This document shows, piece by piece, positions 36,661 through 46,090 of a stretch of DNA of 46,301 nucleotides; within the stretch, counting starts at the first letter, position 1, and each line of letters starts with the position of its first letter. The notes below the pieces were generated by a model. That model was not told the DNA's origin. It did no database searches and saw nothing but the letters and a program-made list of their open reading frames with translations. This DNA is from Cyanobacteriota bacterium SRBZ.bins.94.201705. GTDB taxonomy: Bacteria; Cyanobacteriota; Cyanobacteriia; Cyanobacteriales; Cyanobacteriaceae. The DNA is taken from the NCBI GenBank assembly GCA_030549855.1, contig JAUQQP010000040.1, positions 1 through 46,301 of the forward strand, in the 5' to 3' direction. The position numbers and the translations under genes were made by a program.

Positions 36661-37103
36661 GGGTTTTTGTTCATTTTTTTTACATATTCTCTGAATCTTT
36701 CTAAGTCTGCCTTGAGGGTGGATTCTACAATCTGCCCCAGGAAAAGACTGTCCATCAGTTGGCCTAAAATTCCGGGAATCCCATAAGCCACAGTCAAACG
36801 CACAATACTAGACTGGTTTCGGGGATAAAAACGCACCGCACCTCTGTTGGGCAAACCGTCTACCGACTCCCACTGGATGATTTGATGGGGTTGTAACTTG
36901 ACAATTCTAGACAGCCAACTAAACTCAAAACCGCTACTTGCCAACTTCCAACGGGATAAACTGGGATTGTCAGGTAAAACTTCCACCGAGTCTATCCACT
37001 TCATCCACTGGGGCATTTTTTCTAAGTCTGACCATAAATCCCACACTAAGTTGATGGAAGCAGGCACTTCAATTTGGACACTGTGTTCTAACCAGTCACT
37101 CAT
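36654..37103 (-). CDS. SRPBCC / polyketide cyclase-like lipid-binding protein
   Basis: About 149 residues from the ATG at 37103 (MSDWLEHSVQIEVPASINLVWDLWSD). The opening and the later LEKMPQWMKWIDSVEVL and DPNRGAVRFYP-type segments (here DGLPNRGAVRFYPR) are typical of the START/Bet v1-like SRPBCC fold (polyketide cyclase/dehydrase group). Such proteins bind hydrophobic ligands. In cyanobacteria similar genes are common and mostly uncharacterised. The C-terminus LKADLERFREYV is family-like. No ligand can be named. Confidence 0.82.
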   Translation of the reverse strand: MSDWLEHSVQIEVPASINLVWDLWSDLEKMPQWMKWIDSVEVLPDNPSLSRWKLASSGFEFSWLSRIVKLQPHQIIQWESVDGLPNRGAVRFYPRNQSSIVRLTVAYGIPGILGQLMDSLFLGQIVESTLKADLERFREYVKKMNKNPY

Positions 37104-37322
37104 CAGCAATACAACAACCCTTGTAAGTCTATAACTACCCGATGATAACCCCAATTAGTACCAATTGTCGGACCAAATTAGTTACAATTTTTAAAAAATC
37201 GGCCGAAGACAAAATAAACCCCCTAACCCAGTGGGGACAAGCCCTATCCCCCCGGGCAAAAAACAAGTCCTACCCCCACCTCACCCACACTGCCAATGTT
37301 TATTGTAACCAGATAGGTAGAG

Positions 37323-40247
37323 ATGAACCTGACTCAACTGGATTTAAAGCAGCTGTTTCCCTATAAGTTAGACGATTTCCAGCAAGAAGCAATTTATTAT
37401 TTAGACCAAAACAAGTCAGTATTAGTAGTAGCCCCAACAGGCTCAGGAAAAACGGTAATAGGAGAATATGCTATTTATAGGGCCTTAAGTCAGGGCAAAA
37501 GGGTGTTTTATACTACTCCCCTAAAGGCACTTTCTAATCAAAAATTCCGGGATTTCCAGAGAAAATTTGGACGTGTTTTTCTGCCAGATTTGGGTATTTA
37601 TGAGGAGGTAGGTTTAATTACTGGGGATGTGTCCATTAATCCCAATGCCCCGGTAGTTGTCATGACTACTGAAATATTTCGTAATATGCTCTATGCGACA
37701 CCAATAGGGGAGGTGGGGACATCTCTTTGGAATGTGCAGACTGTAGTACTAGATGAGTGCCACTACATCAGTGAACCTTCTAGGGGTACAGTATGGGAGG
37801 AGTCGATCATATATTGTCCACCACATATTCAGCTGGTAGCCCTCTCCGCCACCATCGGTAATCCTGAACAGTTGTGTGACTGGATTAATACAGTTCGTAG
37901 GTCTGTACCCGGGGAGGAGGTAAGCGAATGTGTTTTGATTAATTCTAATTTTCGGCCTGTCCCCCTAAAGTTTTATTTTAGTCACAGTCAGGGTTTATTT
38001 CCCCTTTTGGATGAGAGGGAGAAAAAATTAAATCCTCAGCTGAGAAAATTTTTAATTCCTGGTAAGAATGGCAGGTTTAGTCCCAAGGATTGTCCTAGTG
38101 TAAAAACCGTTGTCCAACAGTTACAAAATAATAACATGTTGCCGGCGATTTATGTTATTTTTAGTCGCCGGGCTTGTGATGAAGCGGTGAAATCTCTCCC
38201 CTATTTGAATCTGGTAACTGTGGAGGAAAGCCGTCAGATTTTACTATATTTGCTCCATTTTCTCCTCATTGAAAACATAGAATTGCAGATTAAGGTAGTA
38301 GAATTTGCTAAACAGGAACACCAATTGGCTTATGAGAGAATTTTAGGGTTTATCGCTGACCCTGAAAATGGGGGGGAGGAGTTGGTGGATTATATTATTG
38401 CTAATCCCATTTTTAAAGCCCGTTTCTTGCAATTTTTAGCCTCACACAGTGAGGTAGCAAGGACAAATCAAATTGAGCCCCTCACCCGGGGGATAGCCGC
38501 CCATCATGCGGGAATTCTACCAGCCTGGAAGGAGTTGGTGGAGCGTCTGTTTGAAATGGGGTTGGTGAAAATTGTGTTTGCCACAGCTACCCTGGCAGCG
38601 GGGATAAACATGCCAGCCCGTACTACAGTAATCTCTGCCCTGAGGAAAAGAAGTGATGATGGCCACCGACTGTTAACGCCTTCAGAGTTTTTACAGATTG
38701 CTGGTAGGGCAGGCAGGAGGGGGATGGATAAGGTGGGTTATGTGGTGACAGTACAAACCCCCAATGAGGGGGTCAAAATGGCCTTCCAACTGGCAAAAGC
38801 ACCACCTGAGCCTCTCCGCAGTCAGTTTACCCCCAGTTATGGAATGGTGCTCAACCTGTTGCAAAAACACACCCTGGAAGAGACTAAGGATTTATTGGAG
38901 TTGAGCTTTGCTGAATATCTCGCCCGACTTCAATTGGCACCCCACGAGGAGGCCATCCGCAATTATACTAAGGAAATCGCTAAACTGGACGTGGAATTAG
39001 CCCCCTTCGAGGCTAAGGAACTGGTAGGCTATGAGAAACTAAAAGAAAGGAAAAAACAGGAGCAAAAAATCCTCAAATTATTCGAGAAAAACTGGTTACA
39101 ACAGCGACAAAGATTTATTCTCCCCCTGTTGGACAATTTGCCAGTGGGTACCATTTTACATCTGAGTCGGCAGCATAAGAAAAATTCCTACCAGGTGGAT
39201 GGAGTTTTCCTACACTACCACCACAGTGGCAATCAGAAATTCCTAGTTTGTCTTGGCAGTGACAATTGCTGGTATTTAGCCTCTTTTCAGGATGTAGTGG
39301 ACATTAATGACGGCAAAATTCCCCTATCCTTCCTAGATGGACTTTCCCTGCCTCCTATTGAACAGACAAGGGTGGGGATGATTACCCCTGGGGATGAGCA
39401 AACGGTGGTGGTAGCCAGGGCCATTGCCCATTTTGCCCGGGAGAGGGTAATGGAGAGTGAGGAGATTGTCTATCAAAGACAAAGACTAGAGGAGATAGAA
39501 AGACAGATTACGGCCCATCCCCTTCACCAGGTAGAGAATATCAACAAAATCCTCAAAAAGTATCGAAAAAGACAGAAATTAAAGCAGGAATTGGCCAAAG
39601 TGCAAGTCCAGTATCAGCGCTATAGGGCTAGCAGTTCATACTACTGGCAGGAATTCTTAGCGCTGGTGGAGGTATTACAAGAATTTGAGGCCTTAGACGG
39701 GTATAGACCAACTCCTCTAGGAGAGACAGCGGCAGCCATCAGGGGGGAAAATGAGTTGTGGTTGGGATTGGCCTTGAAATCCGGACATTTGGACTACTTG
39801 GAGCCTCACCAGTTAGCCGGGGCCATTACTGCCCTCACCACTGAGCCTTTGAGGGGGGATTTGTGGGTAGCCTATGAGCCCTCGGCGGAGGTGTTGGATG
39901 CCCTCGGTTTACGTCGAGACGATGACTACGGCAGTGTCGTCAATTATCCCCAAATCCCCTTGTCAGAAATCCGTCGCCGTCTCTACCAGGCCCAAAATCG
40001 TCGCTCCCTCACAATACCGGTGTGGCTGGAGCGGGATTTGATTGGCTTGGCGGAGAATTGGTGTCTAGGCGCCAGCTGGGAGGAGATTTGTAACAATACC
40101 ACCCTGGATGAGGGGGACATAGTGCGCGTGTTACGGAGGACAACAGATGTATTAATGCAGTTACCGCAAGTGCCAGGATTGGATTTAAACTTAGTAAAAG
40201 CGGCAAAAGAGGCGGTAGTCAACATGAAACGCTTTCCCGTGTTATAG
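37323..40247 (+). CDS. SKI2/Mtr4-like DEAD/DEAH-box RNA helicase
   Basis: A 974-residue superfamily 2 helicase. Motif I is VAPTGSGKTVIGEYA (about 36-50), motif II is VLDECHYI (DECH, about 143-150), motif III is SATIGN, motif IV region is YVIFSRRACDEA, motif V is FATATLAAGINMPARTTV and motif VI is QIAGRAGRRGMD. The C-terminal 500 residues hold the rRNA-processing arch-like and helical (DSHCT) regions, so it fits the SKI2/Mtr4/ISE2 group that unwinds structured RNA for processing or decay. The ATG start follows GGTAGAG. cobH starts 11 nt after its stop and is probably co-transcribed. RNA versus DNA substrate is inferred. Confidence 0.92.
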   Translation: MNLTQLDLKQLFPYKLDDFQQEAIYYLDQNKSVLVVAPTGSGKTVIGEYAIYRALSQGKRVFYTTPLKALSNQKFRDFQRKFGRVFLPDLGIYEEVGLITGDVSINPNAPVVVMTTEIFRNMLYATPIGEVGTSLWNVQTVVLDECHYISEPSRGTVWEESIIYCPPHIQLVALSATIGNPEQLCDWINTVRRSVPGEEVSECVLINSNFRPVPLKFYFSHSQGLFPLLDEREKKLNPQLRKFLIPGKNGRFSPKDCPSVKTVVQQLQNNNMLPAIYVIFSRRACDEAVKSLPYLNLVTVEESRQILLYLLHFLLIENIELQIKVVEFAKQEHQLAYERILGFIADPENGGEELVDYIIANPIFKARFLQFLASHSEVARTNQIEPLTRGIAAHHAGILPAWKELVERLFEMGLVKIVFATATLAAGINMPARTTVISALRKRSDDGHRLLTPSEFLQIAGRAGRRGMDKVGYVVTVQTPNEGVKMAFQLAKAPPEPLRSQFTPSYGMVLNLLQKHTLEETKDLLELSFAEYLARLQLAPHEEAIRNYTKEIAKLDVELAPFEAKELVGYEKLKERKKQEQKILKLFEKNWLQQRQRFILPLLDNLPVGTILHLSRQHKKNSYQVDGVFLHYHHSGNQKFLVCLGSDNCWYLASFQDVVDINDGKIPLSFLDGLSLPPIEQTRVGMITPGDEQTVVVARAIAHFARERVMESEEIVYQRQRLEEIERQITAHPLHQVENINKILKKYRKRQKLKQELAKVQVQYQRYRASSSYYWQEFLALVEVLQEFEALDGYRPTPLGETAAAIRGENELWLGLALKSGHLDYLEPHQLAGAITALTTEPLRGDLWVAYEPSAEVLDALGLRRDDDYGSVVNYPQIPLSEIRRRLYQAQNRRSLTIPVWLERDLIGLAENWCLGASWEEICNNTTLDEGDIVRVLRRTTDVLMQLPQVPGLDLNLVKAAKEAVVNMKRFPVL

Positions 40248-40258
40248 GGAGGAGAGAA

Positions 40259-40858
40259 TTGGACTGGAATCTACTAGCGGCTCAGAATTTTCATATTATT
40301 GAGCAGAAAATTTCCAGGGAGGGATTTACAGCGGCGGAGTATGAACTAGTCCGGCGGGTGGTTTACAGTAGTGGGGATTTGGAATATGCGGCTTTGCTCA
40401 AATTTGCCCACCAGCCCGTCACCGCCGGGGCGGCAGCCCTCCAGAAAAGGGTGCCCGTTATTGTAGACGCCGGGGCAATACGCACAGAAATTGGTCCCCT
40501 CTTGGAAAGGACTTTCGCCAATCCCATTGCCTGTTTGGAGGCGCCGGTTACCCCCCTAAAACAGAGGCAAGAGTTGGCCCTCCATCATCCGGAAGGCATC
40601 TATGTAGTGGGCAAGAATTTATTATGGTTGTCTTTGCTGCTAGAGTTGGTCAAATCTTCTCAAATCAGTCCTAGTTTGATTGTGGCTACCCCCGCTGGTT
40701 TTATCCGCAAGGAGAAAGTAAATCGTCAGTTAAAGCTCAGCCACATCCCCCATATCCGCATCGACAGTAGTAAGGGAGGTATTTCTCCAGCCATAGCCCT
40801 CCTCAAGGGGCTGATAACCCTGGCTTGGCTTGCCTACAATCAAACTATGGAGGGATAG
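40259..40858 (+). CDS. cobH: Precorrin-8X methylmutase-like protein
   Basis: 199 residues. CobH/CbiC moves a methyl group from C-11 to C-12 to make hydrogenobyrinic/cobyrinic acid in B12 synthesis. VRRVVYSSGDLEYAALLKF, AGAAALQKRVPVIVDAGAIR, HPEGIYVVGKN and TPAGFIRKEKVNRQL match the family. The catalytic His of Pseudomonas CobH (in IHACG) is Tyr36 here. As I recall, many cyanobacterial members have Tyr at this site, so activity is uncertain. The start is a TTG, decided by AGGGAGGAG immediately upstream (40246-40254) and by family alignment. It follows the helicase gene by 11 nt. No other B12 genes are nearby. Confidence 0.85.
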   Translation: MDWNLLAAQNFHIIEQKISREGFTAAEYELVRRVVYSSGDLEYAALLKFAHQPVTAGAAALQKRVPVIVDAGAIRTEIGPLLERTFANPIACLEAPVTPLKQRQELALHHPEGIYVVGKNLLWLSLLLELVKSSQISPSLIVATPAGFIRKEKVNRQLKLSHIPHIRIDSSKGGISPAIALLKGLITLAWLAYNQTMEG

Positions 40859-40861
40859 AAG

Positions 40862-40875
40862 GGGGCTATAGCCCC
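40862..40875. terminator. Possible bidirectional hairpin between cobH and accB
   Basis: GGGGC-TATA-GCCCC is a perfect palindrome filling most of the 22-nt gap between two convergent stop codons. It lacks a T-run on either strand, so it would be a weak or factor-assisted terminator, or an mRNA 3'-end hairpin. Confidence 0.4.
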
Positions 40876-40880
40876 GGGGA

Positions 40881-41357
40881 CTAGGGTTGGGGTGCTATCC
40901 ACATGAGGGTTTGGCCGTATTCCACCGGCTGTCCGTTTTCCACCACTATTTCCATTACCCGGCCACCAACCTCTGCCTCAATTTCGTTCATTAGCTTCAT
41001 GGCCTCTATAATACAAACCACCTGTCCTGGGGAGATAATATCCCCCACTTCCACAAAGGGAGGTTCCCCTGGGGCTGGTGCGCGATAGAATGTTCCTACC
41101 ATAGGGGAGGTGATTTCCACCCAGTTTTCCCTTGTCTTGGTGGCAGGAGTGATTTTTTCCCCCTCCACGGTTTCCAACACCGGGGTAGGGGCAACTGGGG
41201 GAGGTGGACTGACTGGGGGTGGGGGGGCTGGTGTGGGGAGGGCTTTGTGGATTGTCAGTTCAAAATCCCCCTCTTTTATCGCCAGTTCAGATATATCCGT
41301 CTTGGCGATAGCCTCAATAAATTCCCTTAACTGCTTGAAGTCTATTGGCACTTTCAA
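40881..41357 (-). CDS. accB: Biotin carboxyl carrier protein of acetyl-CoA carboxylase
   Basis: 158 residues. AccB carries biotin between the carboxylase and transferase parts of acetyl-CoA carboxylase, the first step of fatty-acid synthesis. The biotinyl domain holds the acceptor Lys in EAMKLMNEIEA, with the flanking GTFYRAPAPGEPPFVEVGD and VENGQPVEYGQTLMWI. A Pro/Thr-rich linker (about 45-80) joins it to the N-terminal LREFIEAIAKTDISELAIKEGDFEL. The start is a TTG (41357) with only a weak purine stretch; GTG two codons later is the alternative. It follows efp by 78 nt, a conserved cyanobacterial pair. Confidence 0.94.
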   Translation of the reverse strand: MKVPIDFKQLREFIEAIAKTDISELAIKEGDFELTIHKALPTPAPPPPVSPPPPVAPTPVLETVEGEKITPATKTRENWVEITSPMVGTFYRAPAPGEPPFVEVGDIISPGQVVCIIEAMKLMNEIEAEVGGRVMEIVVENGQPVEYGQTLMWIAPQP

Positions 41358-41435
41358 TTATCTTTTCAACTACTCAATCACAGACAATAATATCAAGTCT
41401 ATGGCAAAAATAAGGGAAGGGCCAAGCCAATGGGT

Positions 41436-41993
41436 TTATTCCCTACCCAGGTAAGTATCAGTCCGGGTATCCACTCTTACCTTATCCCCCACAGCCACAA
41501 ACAGGGGCACCATGATTTGGGCGCCGGTTTCCAGAATAGCTGGTTTTGAACCTCCTGTTGCCGTATCTCCCCTCACGCCTGGATCTGTTTCCACCACCTC
41601 CAATACTACAGAGTTGGGCAATTCCACGTCCAACACATTATTTTTCCAAAACAGGATGTTCACTTCCATTCCCTCTTTCAGGTATTTAGACTTTTCTCCT
41701 ATCTGGGCGGCAGAGAGTCTGAACTCCTCAAAACTCTCCATATCCATGAACACATAGTCATCGCCGTCCTTGTAGGTATGCTGCATTACACGCTTTTCCA
41801 AGTTGGCCTGGGGCACCATTTCCCCCGCACGGAATGTTCTTTCGATCACCTGCCCCGTCTGGGCGTTTTTCAACTTCGTCCTTACAAAGGCTGATCCCTT
41901 ACCGGGTTTTACGTGTAGGAATTCTACCACTCGCCATGCACTACCATCTAATTCAATTGTAACGCCGGGACGAAAATCGTTACTGGAAATCAT
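41436..41993 (-). CDS. efp: Elongation factor P
   Basis: 185 residues. EF-P rescues ribosomes stalled on polyproline. It has the KOW-like N-terminal domain with [20 protein letters not shown], whose Lys in PGKGSA is at the modified tip position, and the two OB domains ending [22 protein letters not shown] and [17 protein letters not shown]. All are normal for the family. ATG start. It heads the efp-accB pair and is divergent from trpC. Confidence 0.97.
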   Translation of the reverse strand: MISSNDFRPGVTIELDGSAWRVVEFLHVKPGKGSAFVRTKLKNAQTGQVIERTFRAGEMVPQANLEKRVMQHTYKDGDDYVFMDMESFEEFRLSAAQIGEKSKYLKEGMEVNILFWKNNVLDVELPNSVVLEVVETDPGVRGDTATGGSKPAILETGAQIMVPLFVAVGDKVRVDTRTDTYLGRE

Positions 41994-42121
41994 AGTCTAT
42001 GAAAAGCAAATTTGACCAAAAATATATTCCCTCAAAACGGAACACCTGACAAGTGGTGTAGGGGAGGATAAGATAAGATTTAAACTTACACAATAGCCAG
42101 GAGGAGCAAAAGAGAAATTCC

Positions 42122-43018
42122 ATGGAAATCCGTCGTCAAAATCCAGCCCCCATAGTAACAGTAGAGAATTTGCGTTATCAAGTGAAAGTGCCCGAGGGGG
42201 AACCAAGAAACATTTTAGAAAAAATCGTCTGGCACAAGGAAGAAGAAGTGGAAAAAATGCGAGAAAAACTGTCTCTACAGGATTTACGCCAACAGGTGGA
42301 AAAGTTATCTAATCCCCCTTTAGATTTTTTGGCCAGCCTAAAAAACTCCCCCCGTAAACCAGCTTTAATTGCCGAAGTGAAAAAAGCCTCCCCCAGTAAA
42401 GGTGTAATCCGCCCTGATTTTAATCCCACTGCCATTGCCCAAGCCTATGAGAAGGGGGGTGCCGCTTGTATTTCCGTTTTGACAGATGAGGAATTTTTCC
42501 AGGGCAGTTTTGACTACTTGGCCAGTATTAGACAAACCGTCTCCCTGCCTCTGTTGTGCAAGGATTTTATCATTTACCCCTATCAAGTCTATTTAGCCCG
42601 TTTGAAGGGGGCAGATGCCGTCTTACTCATTGCCGCCATTTTAAAGGATAGTGACCTGCGTTATTTCCTTAAAATCATTCACAGTCTAGGAATGACTGCC
42701 CTGGTGGAGGTACACACCCTGGAAGAGTTGGATAGGGTTTTACAAATAGAGGGGGTAAGATTAATTGGCATCAACAACCGGAATCTCCAAGACTTCAGCG
42801 TTGACTTGAACACCACCCGGAATCTCCTTGCCCAAAGGGGGGATATTATTCGTCAAAGGGGCATTGCTGTTGTCAGCGAATCCGGATTGTATACCAAAGA
42901 CGACCTAGATTATGTCCACAAGGCTGGCGCCGATGCAGTTTTGATAGGGGAGTCTTTAATGCGCCAGTCGGACTTGCAAAAGGCCATAGAACAACTCTAT
43001 CAGCCCTGTGGCAACTAG
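42122..43018 (+). CDS. trpC: Indole-3-glycerol phosphate synthase
   Basis: 298 residues. The enzyme closes the indole ring in tryptophan synthesis. The TIM barrel carries [15 protein letters not shown] (catalytic Lys and phosphate site), [46 protein letters not shown] and VVSESGL. It has the N-terminal extension of about 55 residues ([20 protein letters not shown] in part) that cyanobacterial TrpC share. ATG start; AGGAGG lies rather far upstream at about 42100. Its stop shares the tetramer CTAG with the stop of the convergent VKOR gene. Confidence 0.96.
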   Translation: MEIRRQNPAPIVTVENLRYQVKVPEGEPRNILEKIVWHKEEEVEKMREKLSLQDLRQQVEKLSNPPLDFLASLKNSPRKPALIAEVKKASPSKGVIRPDFNPTAIAQAYEKGGAACISVLTDEEFFQGSFDYLASIRQTVSLPLLCKDFIIYPYQVYLARLKGADAVLLIAAILKDSDLRYFLKIIHSLGMTALVEVHTLEELDRVLQIEGVRLIGINNRNLQDFSVDLNTTRNLLAQRGDIIRQRGIAVVSESGLYTKDDLDYVHKAGADAVLIGESLMRQSDLQKAIEQLYQPCGN

Positions 43019-44025
43019 AGGGAATAACGGAAATTCCGATTGCCCTTGTAACCCGTCAAGTCGGCCAGATTGTCCAAAGTCAAAACCCCCTCATATACCT
43101 TCCCATTGATAATCCAGGTAGGGAAGGCCCTGATTTGGGCCTCTCTGCACTTCTGGGGTTGAGCTTTCAGGCCAGCTGGATCGCATTCTACGGTTTTCAG
43201 TTTAGCAAAAGCCTCCTGACCGAATAACTGTTTTTGCTCATAACAGTGGGGGCACCAGTAGGCAGAATACATAACCGCCCCCGATTTAGCCAAATGTTCG
43301 GCCAAGGCGATTTCTGCCGCCCCAGATTTGGTAGTAATGGCCCAGCCAATAGGAGGCACAGGTTGTGTGGTTGCCCTGGGAATCCGAATCCTGCCCCCCT
43401 GTGCCATTTCCGTTTCCACCCCACCAGGAGTCTGAGTTACATCCACCCTGGCATATACCCCTAAGGTAGTCACCAAACTGAGCAAAATGACAATAGCCCC
43501 CGTAAAAACCACCTGTCCTATGTCTTCCCAGTCATGGCCAAGAAGGGTTAGCAGGAGGAGACTAAAGGAAAAGAGGGCAGAACCAATACAATAGTAACAA
43601 ACCGTGTGAAGTTTAAAAGCCAAAACATACATCAAATAACTGCTGATAGAGGCCATGACAAAAGCCCCTACCAACATAAACCACCAAGTGATGTCTTCTA
43701 GTTTTTGGCGCAGTTGCTTATCCTTTTCGGGGTTGACAAAAAGGGGGGAGAGGGCAAAGGTAGCCATACTAAAGTAGGCCAGTGCCCCAAAAAGACTCAA
43801 AGGGGGGCCGGTTTTCCCCACAGGATCCAACGGATAGGCATAGGGGCTGTCCAAGACACTGTTGCAACCGCCACTGGCCCCCCCAGAGGCGTCACAAGCC
43901 ACTGACCCCCCCGCCATTTTACTAATGGTCAAATACAAGGTTAAAATCAAACCTACAATAGCAATGGCGCCGATGAGGAAACGGGATTTTTTTTGTAGCC
44001 AAGACTGTTGACGGTGACGAAGCAT
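43015..44025 (-). CDS. VKOR-thioredoxin fusion (LTO1-like disulfide generator)
   Basis: About 336 residues from the ATG at 44025 (MLRHRQQSW). A VKOR domain with about five helices carries the loop Cys pair (CDASGG...GGC), the conserved Ser/Pro segment [12 protein letters not shown] and the active CYYC in [13 protein letters not shown] thioredoxin-like domain follows with [14 protein letters not shown] and [15 protein letters not shown]. The fusion oxidises cysteines in lumenal or periplasmic proteins and is coupled to quinone. The frame is open up to 44151, but a start there would overlap btpA. Its end overlaps trpC. Confidence 0.93.
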   Translation of the reverse strand: MLRHRQQSWLQKKSRFLIGAIAIVGLILTLYLTISKMAGGSVACDASGGASGGCNSVLDSPYAYPLDPVGKTGPPLSLFGALAYFSMATFALSPLFVNPEKDKQLRQKLEDITWWFMLVGAFVMASISSYLMYVLAFKLHTVCYYCIGSALFSFSLLLLTLLGHDWEDIGQVVFTGAIVILLSLVTTLGVYARVDVTQTPGGVETEMAQGGRIRIPRATTQPVPPIGWAITTKSGAAEIALAEHLAKSGAVMYSAYWCPHCYEQKQLFGQEAFAKLKTVECDPAGLKAQPQKCREAQIRAFPTWIINGKVYEGVLTLDNLADLTGYKGNRNFRYSL

Positions 44026-44083
44026 AATTGAGCTTATCCCCCAAATCAATGCCATCTCAATTCTAATACAGGGGAACGCAGTG

Positions 44084-44923
44084 TCATGATACCTTGGTTT
44101 TGACAGAGGAAGAGGCAGGGGGGGAGGGGATACTATTGGCCGCCTCCACAAACTGGGCTACCCTGATGGGGTCAATAGGCTCCTCTATCTTACCATGACG
44201 TTTCAGAGAACTGGCTACAATCACACCGTCGGCAATGGTAAGCAGTTGTCCAATGTTTTCCCAATTAGCCCCACTGCCCACCAGTACAGGTGTATCTTTG
44301 GCAGCTTCCTTGGCCAACTCCAAGTCTTCTATGCTGGGAGGCAAACCGGTGGCCCACCCCGACAAAATCACGGCATCTGCCAAGCCCCTCTCAATGGTGT
44401 CCTGTACCGCCGTGGTTAGATTGGGTGTTCCCAAAGGACGAGCGTGTTTCACCAGTACATCAGCGAAGATGGCAATATCTTTCCCCAATTCTCGTCGATA
44501 CCGTTGTAGTTCATGGGCGTTACCTTCAATGAGACCTTGATCGGTGGCCATGACGCCGGTGTAGACGTTAACCCTGATAAACTGTGCCCCCACACAAGCA
44601 GCAATGGCTAGGGCACTATGGGCGTCATTGCGTAGGACATTGATGCCAATGGGTAGCATCACCAAATTCATAATCCTGTCCACGATTATAGTCATGGCAC
44701 TCACCACGGCAGGGTCAACTCTGTCCTTGGGAAAAGGGGCATCAAAGAAATTCTCCACGATAATCCCATCCACCCCGCCAGCCGCCAAAGCCGTGGCTTC
44801 CTGTTCAGCCCTTTCAATTACGGCCTTTAAATTTCCTCCCCATCTTGGCGATGCGGGCAAAGGCAACAAGTGAACTACGCCAATAACCGGTTTTTTCTTA
44901 GCAAAAATCTTCTCTGTTATCAT
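44084..44923 (-). CDS. btpA: BtpA-family photosystem I biogenesis protein
   Basis: 279 residues. BtpA is a thylakoid-surface protein needed for stable photosystem I reaction-centre proteins in Synechocystis. It is a TIM-barrel: VIGVVHLLPLPASPRWGG, GGVDGIIVENFFDAPF, PIGINVLRNDAHSALAIA, FIRVNVYTGVMATDQGLIEG, IFADVLVKHARPLG and PVLVGSGANWENIGQLL all match. ATG start. It lies about 58 nt upstream of the VKOR-thioredoxin gene on the same strand and could be co-transcribed with it, a plausible pairing for photosystem assembly. Confidence 0.94.
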   Translation of the reverse strand: MITEKIFAKKKPVIGVVHLLPLPASPRWGGNLKAVIERAEQEATALAAGGVDGIIVENFFDAPFPKDRVDPAVVSAMTIIVDRIMNLVMLPIGINVLRNDAHSALAIAACVGAQFIRVNVYTGVMATDQGLIEGNAHELQRYRRELGKDIAIFADVLVKHARPLGTPNLTTAVQDTIERGLADAVILSGWATGLPPSIEDLELAKEAAKDTPVLVGSGANWENIGQLLTIADGVIVASSLKRHGKIEEPIDPIRVAQFVEAANSIPSPPASSSVKTKVS

Positions 44924-45036
44924 AAACTTTTAATATGCCAGTAGAGTCACCAGAGCAGTAAATATAGCTTCTCACCAGGCGGAATTTTATTTTAGTCGTC
45001 GGTGAACCTCTCCCAACATTTTACCCCAACTGGTTT

Positions 45037-45702
45037 ATGACCCCTTGGAAAAGTCCCAAAAATTTCCCCCTTCTTTTTCTGCCAGCCTTCTTTGGTGTTG
45101 GCACCATTTTTCTCTGGCAGGGCGCTATAACATTTTGGCATAATCTTGTCTCCTCCTTTACCCCCGCCGTAGTTACCCCCGCCATCACCGACTCCTATTC
45201 CCTCCTCCAACAAATTCGCTCTGTAGGACAATTAGTTACAACTGTCTTTGTGATGGACACCATTGTGCCTACCTCCTCTCAAAGGGTAATTGGCAAGTGG
45301 GTGATTGGCGAAACCAAGCTGTTGTATCTGGCTAGGGGAGAAGTCAAGGCCGGCATCGACTTGAGCCAACTACAACCGCAACACATCCAAGTCACCGGTG
45401 ATAGGATTACAATCCAACTGCCCCCCCCACAAATTCTTGACAGCAAAATCGACGTAAACAATTCTCGAGTGTACCACTACGACCGCGGTTTTCTCAATCT
45501 TGGCCCAGATAATGCCCCACAACTACAAACCCTTGCCCAGCAATATACCCTTCAAAAAATCACCGCCGCCGCCTGTCAACAAGACATCCTCTCCCAGGCT
45601 AACCAAAAAGCTGTTACCCTTGTGGCACAATTACTTAAAAATTCCGGCTATAATCAGGTAGAAATCAAAACTACTCCCTCCTCCTGCCCCTTCCCCCCCT
45701 AA
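45037..45702 (+). CDS. DUF4230 protein with N-terminal membrane anchor
   Basis: 221 residues of unknown function. A single N-terminal hydrophobic segment (LLFLPAFFGVGTIFLWQGAI, about 12-32) anchors a soluble part. LLQQIRSVGQLVTTVFVMDTIV, KLLYLARGEVKAGIDLSQL and ITIQLPPPQILDSKIDVNNSRVYHYDRG are the DUF4230 pattern. The C-terminus holds a helix and two Cys. ATG start with no clear ribosome binding site. It is divergent from btpA. No function is assigned. Confidence 0.82.
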   Translation: MTPWKSPKNFPLLFLPAFFGVGTIFLWQGAITFWHNLVSSFTPAVVTPAITDSYSLLQQIRSVGQLVTTVFVMDTIVPTSSQRVIGKWVIGETKLLYLARGEVKAGIDLSQLQPQHIQVTGDRITIQLPPPQILDSKIDVNNSRVYHYDRGFLNLGPDNAPQLQTLAQQYTLQKITAAACQQDILSQANQKAVTLVAQLLKNSGYNQVEIKTTPSSCPFPP

Positions 45703-45910
45703 CACTTCAATCTCCTTATTCCCCCATTTTAATCCCCCTCCTTGTTATAATCACAGTTTCTCCCCTTTCTTGTGCTAGCAAATTATTACCAGATGAAATT
45801 TAAATAAACTTTAAGATTGTCAACAGCGACACTTTAAGGTGGTAAATTTATGCTATCATGATAATGGGAGTACTCGTTTAAATATTAATTTAAAAAACGT
45901 ATTCATATTT

Positions 45911-46090
45911 ATGGAAGCAGCCGACCCTCCGAGGAACAAAAATCATTCACAAAGCCTGCCCATAGAAATAATAGGCACTGTCATTGCCCTCACCACCCTA
46001 ATTACCCCGATACTGCTGATAAATAACTTTTCCAACAGGCCGGGTTATTCTTCCCTTGAGCCTGTTTTATTGCTTAAAAATGACTCCTGA
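45911..46090 (+). CDS. Small single-helix membrane protein, hypothetical
   Basis: 59 residues from the ATG at 45911, with one predicted membrane helix (PIEIIGTVIALTTLITPILLI), a polar N-terminus (MEAADPPRNKNHSQS) and a short tail. The family is not recognised. No ribosome binding site is visible, and an in-frame GTG at 45839 adds 24 residues that look non-coding. A weak GGGA-TTG-TCCC hairpin (46119-46129) followed by a T-run (about 46139-46150) may be its terminator. The call rests on composition only. The last 150 nt of the window show no gene. Confidence 0.45.
   Translation: MEAADPPRNKNHSQSLPIEIIGTVIALTTLITPILLINNFSNRPGYSSLEPVLLLKNDS

Noticed and set aside
42178-42586. Minus-strand frames opposite trpC
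   Set aside because: They are shadows of a well-supported gene, without motifs or start signals of their own.
44026-44151. Longer VKOR-thioredoxin protein starting at 44151
   Set aside because: It would overlap the end of btpA, and the extra 42 residues are Pro-rich and unlike the family; the ATG at 44025 is better.
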